The notes below the pieces were generated by a model that saw nothing but the letters and a program-made list of their open reading frames with translations, did not search any database and was not told the DNA's origin. Positions 59,695 to 64,000 of a stretch of DNA of 64,000 bases are shown here, piece after piece (the stretch's first letter is position 1; every line of letters starts with the position of its first letter). The translations under genes and the position numbers were made by a program. Source of the stretch: Woeseiaceae bacterium (GTDB lineage: Bacteria > Pseudomonadota > Gammaproteobacteria > Steroidobacterales > Woeseiaceae); the NCBI GenBank assembly GCA_021773075.1, contig JAJFKT010000035.1, forward strand, positions 248,001-312,000, in the 5' to 3' direction.

Positions 59695-60356
59695 TGGATT
59701 TGGGGCCGCTCCTGTTATCGGCACAGCTGGCATTAACGACGACGGTCCTTCTGCTTTTCCTCGGTGCGCCACTTGCCTGGTGGTTGTCGCAAACCCGGTC
59801 AAGAATTCAACCGGTTGTGCAAGCGATCGTCGCGATGCCCATCGTACTGCCGCCGACAGTCCTCGGATTTTATCTGCTTCTTCTTCTTGGGCCTAACGGG
59901 ACAATCGGCAGCTGGTGGGTTCAACTCACTGGCGAAGCACTGACGTTTTCATTCACCGGTCTGGTCATCGCATCGTGCATTTATAGCCTGCCATTTGCCA
60001 TTCAGCCAATGCAGAATGCATTCGAGTCGCTATCACAAAAAAATCTTGAGGCTGCGTGGATGCTCGGTGCCTCGAAACTGGATGCATTCTTTTCTATCGC
60101 GGTGCCTTTATCAGTTCGCGGCTTCGTCAGTGCTTTCGTTCTTGCATTTGCTCATACGCTTGGTGAATTCGGCGTCGTGTTAATGGTTGGCGGCAATATC
60201 CCGGGAGAGACCCGCGTCGTGTCGATAGCAATTTATGATCACGTCGAAATGCTTGATTACGCGTCCGCACATCAGCTCTCTATTGTGTTGATCGTTTTCG
60301 CGTTCGTAACTCTGTTCGGTATGTTCGTCTTAAATCGGCGATGGCAATCGAAATGA
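59694..60356 (+). CDS. modB: molybdate ABC transporter permease
   Basis: A 220-residue permease with five to six TM helices and the EAA loop EAAWMLGASKLDAFFSIAVPLS. PTVLGFYLLLLLG and AHTLGEFGVVLMVGGNIPGETRV are typical of ModB. It overlaps modC. Confidence 0.95.
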   Translation: MDLGPLLLSAQLALTTTVLLLFLGAPLAWWLSQTRSRIQPVVQAIVAMPIVLPPTVLGFYLLLLLGPNGTIGSWWVQLTGEALTFSFTGLVIASCIYSLPFAIQPMQNAFESLSQKNLEAAWMLGASKLDAFFSIAVPLSVRGFVSAFVLAFAHTLGEFGVVLMVGGNIPGETRVVSIAIYDHVEMLDYASAHQLSIVLIVFAFVTLFGMFVLNRRWQSK

Positions 60357-61372
60357 GCAGTATCAAGCTACAACACTCGATTCGAAAGGGCGCTTTTAGT
60401 CTGAATGTGAATACCAAAATTCCAGCAGCGGGCGTTACAGGTATTTTTGGCGAATCAGGATCCGGCAAAACGACATTGCTGCGTTGTATCGCCGGACTTG
60501 AACCATCTATCGGCCGCGATACGCAAGCGCCACACAAACGACGTATTGGATATGTCTTTCAGGAACCGCAGCTGTTTTCGCATCTCAGCGTTCGCAAGAA
60601 TATTGAATACGGCATGCGACGCAATTCGGGTGCACCTGAATCTATCAACGAGGTCGCCGCAATGCTTGAAGTCGAAGGCCTGCTCGATCGCTCGACTCGG
60701 GATCTGTCCGGTGGAGAGGCACAGCGGGTTTCAATCGCTCGCGTGCTGTGCCAGTCGCCCGCGCTTATTTTGATGGACGAACCTTTGTCGGCGCTGGATG
60801 AGCGTCGGCGAAATGATGTTCTACCGTACCTCGAACGTGTGAACGCGAGCAGTGCAGTGCCGATTATTTACGTCAGCCACAACATCGACGAGATCTGTCG
60901 GCTTAGTGATCACTTGCTCATACTCGATGCTGGCAAGGTGGTTGCGGAAGGTGATTTGCAATCCACCCTGATGCGAGTCGACTTACCGCAGCTTGGTGGT
61001 AGTAATGCCGGAGCGGTGCTGGCGGTATCACAAACTCTTTACGACGGGGAATTTGATCTGACACTATTCAGATTTTCCGGTGGTGAAATCTGGGTGCCGG
61101 GAAAACATGATTCAAAAGTGACGCGCTTAAGGGTGAATGCAAGCGATATCAGTCTAAGTCAAACACCCTCTGAGTCGAGCACGATCCTGAACATATTGCC
61201 CGCGGTTATCGATTCGATCGCGACCGAGACTGAGGCGACCGAGCTTGTACGATTGCGCCTGGGTGATGGCGCGCTGGTCGCTCGAATAACTCGAAAATCA
61301 GTTCAGCAATTAAATCTGCAGGCTGGCGACAGCATCTACGCCCAGATTAAGTCAGTTACTGTTCGCCGCTAA
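60353..61372 (+). CDS. modC: molybdate ABC transporter ATPase
   Basis: About 339 residues: Walker A GESGSGKTT (about 32-40), signature LSGGEAQR (about 117), Walker B LILMDEPLSALD, H-loop VSHN. The C-terminal TOBE/Mop-like domain has LRVNASDISLS, TELVRLRLGDGALVARITRKS and YAQIKSVTVRR. Starts at 60353 (ATGA overlap with modB) or four codons earlier at 60341. No ModE site or Moco riboswitch was recognised. The last 21 bases overlap the convergent CMD gene. Confidence 0.95.
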   Translation: MSSIKLQHSIRKGAFSLNVNTKIPAAGVTGIFGESGSGKTTLLRCIAGLEPSIGRDTQAPHKRRIGYVFQEPQLFSHLSVRKNIEYGMRRNSGAPESINEVAAMLEVEGLLDRSTRDLSGGEAQRVSIARVLCQSPALILMDEPLSALDERRRNDVLPYLERVNASSAVPIIYVSHNIDEICRLSDHLLILDAGKVVAEGDLQSTLMRVDLPQLGGSNAGAVLAVSQTLYDGEFDLTLFRFSGGEIWVPGKHDSKVTRLRVNASDISLSQTPSESSTILNILPAVIDSIATETEATELVRLRLGDGALVARITRKSVQQLNLQAGDSIYAQIKSVTVRR

Positions 61373-61933
61373 CAGCAGCGCGCGAAACGACTCCTCGCTT
61401 ACCTCTTTCGGTAATCGCGCCGCGATGCGGGATTCAATTTCGATCGGCCAGGTGCCGATTATGCAAGCAATCGTGACGTACAGTCCTTGCAGAGAAACAA
61501 TATCCAGAATCTGTCTTTCCGAGAAATACTTGGCGAGTCTTTCGCGCGTTTCCCGATCGATAGCATGGCGAGTCACCAGTTGGTCGACGGCGAGCAGCAG
61601 CAACTGATCCTGCTTGCTCCATTCTGATGCTGCCGGACCCTCTGCGACGCGGTAGATTTCCGGGAGTGAGAGCCCGCACGCGAGGCCGCGGTCAACATGG
61701 GCCGCCCACTCGTACCAAGCCTCCATGTGGACAGCGACACGCAGAATAATGAGCTCGGCATCCCGTTGTGCGAGCTCTCCGCCCCGGACCGAGTACATGC
61801 GAAAGCTCCACCAGGCTTCGAGTAAGCGCGGGTGATTGGCCAGCAAACAGTGAATCTGGATGGGCTGACCTTCCATATCATCAATGATGTGTTGGAGTGA
61901 TGTATCCCATTCATCGGGGTGTAGAGCTTGCAT
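61352..61933 (-). CDS. carboxymuconolactone decarboxylase/AhpD-like protein
   Basis: A 193-residue helical protein: NHPRLLEAWWSFRMYSVRGGELAQRDAELIILRVAVHMEAWYEWAAHVDRGLACGLS, the CMD/peroxidase-like core with WYEW..H. The CxxC-H of AhpD is absent, so it is closer to the decarboxylase branch or to uncharacterised CMD proteins. Substrate unknown. Confidence 0.85.
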   Translation of the reverse strand: MQALHPDEWDTSLQHIIDDMEGQPIQIHCLLANHPRLLEAWWSFRMYSVRGGELAQRDAELIILRVAVHMEAWYEWAAHVDRGLACGLSLPEIYRVAEGPAASEWSKQDQLLLLAVDQLVTRHAIDRETRERLAKYFSERQILDIVSLQGLYVTIACIIGTWPIEIESRIAARLPKEVSEESFRALLLAANSN

Positions 61934-62038
61934 GTGCTGTCCTGATTCCGGTCCGTTATATGTGAGCTACGTCAAGTTATCGTCAGTACCGACAATGCAC
62001 AATGGTTTTTTACCGATCTGGACTCAATTCAAAGCGCA

Positions 62039-63241
62039 ATGGACTCGCCGGTTTACTACATAATTGTCGCGATGATGTTCGCCAGCTTCACGCTGTCGGT
62101 CATATTCTTTCTGGCATGGAAGACGCAGGGCGAGAAGCCCTATGCATTGAGCTGGTCGATTAGTTTTCTTGCTGCTTTTTTTCAGTGGTTTTTCAATCTC
62201 CAAAGTGACTGGTTTTCCGTGCACGAGACCTACTGGTTGACCGTTAATGCATTGACGATGGTCCTGATTACTTTGGGTATTCGAGGGCACTGTCAGCGAA
62301 CTAACTGTGTGCGCTTTCCTGCAAATCTATGGCCCTACGCCGGCGTTGTGTATGCCGGAATTGTCTGGACTACGGTCGTGGAACCACATGTTGGAGTAAG
62401 CATGGCTATTGTGCCTGCGACTGCGTGCGTAACGCTGTTTCTGTCGGCGCTGATGATCATTCGCCACAGGGATGTTTCACGGCCGGCCGAGTGGGCAGCA
62501 GCATCGAGCATGGTGTTATTCGGTGCTACGCAGGGTATCGCGGCAGGAATGGCATTGATGCAGGGCTCCGGCGGCGATGCCGACTATCAAAATCTGTACG
62601 TACACTACAATTTTCTAACCTTGCCGTCCGGCTATATGGCGACCGGTATGTTCGTCATATTCATGCTGGCCTCAGACCTATCGGAACAGATGAAAGATAT
62701 TGCGGTTAGGGATCAACTAACGGGCGTGCTGAATCGTCGCGGACTTGCCGAGCACGGCGCTGCTGCATATGCGAACGCTCGTCGAAACGAGACGCCATTG
62801 ACGGTTATCCTAACTGACATCGATCGGTTCAAAATCATCAACGATGATTTTGGTCACACCAGCGGCGACAAAGCTCTGGTGCATTTTTCCGAGTTGCTCA
62901 TAGAAGGGCGACGAGCTGAGGACATTCTCGCACGCATCGGCGGTGAAGAGTTCGCCCTGGTTCTGCGAGGCACGAATTTACAGGATGCTTTGCGGATGGC
63001 CGATGATTTGCGGATCAAAATCGAAGCCACACCGATTTCTATGGACGGCGTGCAAACGTGTATGACCGCTAGCTTCGGTGTCGCCACGCTGTCAGAAACA
63101 GACGAAAACCTGGCCGATACAATTACCCGTGCGGATCGCGCGCTTTACCGCTCCAAGCGGGCGGGCAGAAATCAGGTTGATCTTGAGTCTTCGCAAATGA
63201 TGCTGGCCCTGGATGGATCGCTGAAACCGCTGACCGCATAG
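62039..63241 (+). CDS. membrane diguanylate cyclase
   Basis: A 400-residue protein with six to seven N-terminal TM helices (about 1-210) and a GGDEF domain (about 225-385). The active-site loop is GGEEF (about 301-305). Five residues before it is RAED (about 292-295), the allosteric I-site RxxD. LTGVLNRRGL and TDIDRFKIINDDFGHTSGDKAL are the other hallmarks. It should make c-di-GMP and be product-inhibited. No separate input domain beyond the membrane part. Confidence 0.93.
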   Translation: MDSPVYYIIVAMMFASFTLSVIFFLAWKTQGEKPYALSWSISFLAAFFQWFFNLQSDWFSVHETYWLTVNALTMVLITLGIRGHCQRTNCVRFPANLWPYAGVVYAGIVWTTVVEPHVGVSMAIVPATACVTLFLSALMIIRHRDVSRPAEWAAASSMVLFGATQGIAAGMALMQGSGGDADYQNLYVHYNFLTLPSGYMATGMFVIFMLASDLSEQMKDIAVRDQLTGVLNRRGLAEHGAAAYANARRNETPLTVILTDIDRFKIINDDFGHTSGDKALVHFSELLIEGRRAEDILARIGGEEFALVLRGTNLQDALRMADDLRIKIEATPISMDGVQTCMTASFGVATLSETDENLADTITRADRALYRSKRAGRNQVDLESSQMMLALDGSLKPLTA

Positions 63242-63289
63242 ACCAACCGGTGTAAGATGTTCGCCGCATTCAGCATGAGCGGCTCATTG

Positions 63290-63997
63290 ATGGCGGAGCA
63301 AGACAGAACCGTAGGAATTATCGGCGGCATGGGGCCTGAGGCTACTGTCGACTTTATGTTGCGCGTGATAAAGGCAACCCCGGCCAAATCAGACCAGGAT
63401 CACGTGCGAACAATCGTGGATAACAACCCACACATTCCAAGTCGCCAAATGGCCATGCGTGGTGAGGGTCCGAATCCCGGGCCTGTTCTTGCCGAGGTCG
63501 CGGTGCACCTCGAGTCGATGGGCGCAGAATTTCTCGTCATGCCCTGCAACCTGGCACACGCGTGGCAAAGCGATATTGAAGCCGCGATCAACATTCCATT
63601 CATCAGCATCGTTGACGAGTCTGTTTCCTCGGCGATATCTCGCAGCGAGGAAGGCAGTGCTGTCGGACTAATGACGACACCGGGATGTTTTGCGGCCGGC
63701 CTGTACCAGAAGGCGCTCGCAGATGTGAATCGTCCGGTGATCACACAAACACCGGATGAACTTTCCGAGGCGATGGCGCACGTTGAGCAGATAAAGCTCG
63801 GTAACAAGTCGGCCAAGGTCGCCGATGGGTTGAGAAGTCTTGCAAATAAACTGGTCGCTCGCGGGGCGCGCATCTTGATAGCCGCCTGCACAGAATTCCC
63901 ATTGCTGCTCGACGAGTCGATGTTTGACGTTACGTTCGTATCGTCCACCGATGTCCTCGCAAAAAAGACCGTTGCGCTTGCTAAATCCGAATCATGA
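63290..63997 (+). CDS. aspartate/glutamate racemase family protein
   Basis: A 235-residue protein: VGIIGGMGPEATVDFMLRVI at the N-terminus, catalytic Cys in VMPCNLAH (about 82) and in IAACTEFPLLL (about 200), the two-base Cys pair of PLP-independent racemases. Aspartate racemase YgeA-like. ATG at 63290 begins MAEQDRTVG; upstream ATGs at 63257 and 63275 are in frame. Complete; ends three bases before the window end. Confidence 0.9.
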   Translation: MAEQDRTVGIIGGMGPEATVDFMLRVIKATPAKSDQDHVRTIVDNNPHIPSRQMAMRGEGPNPGPVLAEVAVHLESMGAEFLVMPCNLAHAWQSDIEAAINIPFISIVDESVSSAISRSEEGSAVGLMTTPGCFAAGLYQKALADVNRPVITQTPDELSEAMAHVEQIKLGNKSAKVADGLRSLANKLVARGARILIAACTEFPLLLDESMFDVTFVSSTDVLAKKTVALAKSES

Positions 63998-64000
63998 AAT

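Overview
The window looks like chromosomal DNA from a free-living, probably marine, gammaproteobacterium. The reasons are the moderate G+C content, an NtrC-type sigma-54 regulator paired with a MacB-like exporter, TonB-era Gram-negative envelope genes (lipoproteins, HlyD adaptors), a glyoxylate shunt with malate synthase G, sulfide/persulfide genes and a sedentary integron-type cassette array. The genus cannot be fixed from sequence reading alone; a Woeseiaceae or Xanthomonadales-like lineage is a weak guess.

Layout. 1-8.8 kb: 5'-nucleotidase lipoprotein (3' end outside the window), then a MacB-type exporter operon (adaptor, ATPase, double-length permease, minus strand) facing a two-component system (sigma-54 response regulator and histidine kinase, plus strand). 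A close match to the sigma-54 promoter consensus lies in front of the adaptor gene, with a palindrome upstream that fits an enhancer site. 8.8-11.4 kb: four-gene operon of ECF sigma factor, membrane anti-sigma factor, HEAT-repeat protein and small secreted protein. 11.4-14.3 kb: HI0933-type flavoprotein, Lrp and LysR regulators. 14.4-17.8 kb: HlyD/C39-peptidase ABC exporter pair for double-glycine peptides, with no precursor gene seen. 17.8-25.6 kb: PD40-amidohydrolase, a 23-codon lipoprotein, DUF2339 membrane protein, bile-acid-type symporter and flavin reductase. 25.6-28.4 kb: degenerate ZIP-like protein, a secreted/membrane protein with a YtkA/FixH-like end, and a di-haem peroxidase.

28.4-38.4 kb is a catabolic cluster: Rieske oxygenase, two PYROXD2-type flavoproteins, a GcvT-like aminomethyltransferase, an amidohydrolase, a homocysteine methyltransferase, a HAD phosphatase and a flavin monooxygenase. 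It reads as oxidative N-demethylation feeding one-carbon metabolism. Two near-identical 129-bp leaders, each with a 37-codon ORF overlapping the next start codon, precede the oxygenase and the first flavoprotein.

38.4-47.5 kb is an accessory region. From about 41.4 to 47.5 kb it is a cassette array with attC sites and no integrase in view (three complete attC sites, several deleted or decayed ones, one interrupted by an IS1111/IS110-family remnant). It carries a HigBA system, a second TA system with a truncated toxin, a HTH-ATPase-STAS-like gene behind three 21-bp-spaced repeats, and several unknown proteins.

47.6-64 kb returns to core-type genes: a collapsed PYROXD2-type pseudogene, a DAO-family oxidase plus SDR pair, a persulfide/sulfide detoxification cluster with a BigR-type regulator, a glyoxylate shunt (DUF3612 regulator, isocitrate lyase, malate synthase G), a molybdate ABC transporter, a CMD-family protein, a diguanylate cyclase and an aspartate racemase-family protein. 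No rRNA, tRNA or CRISPR array was recognised.
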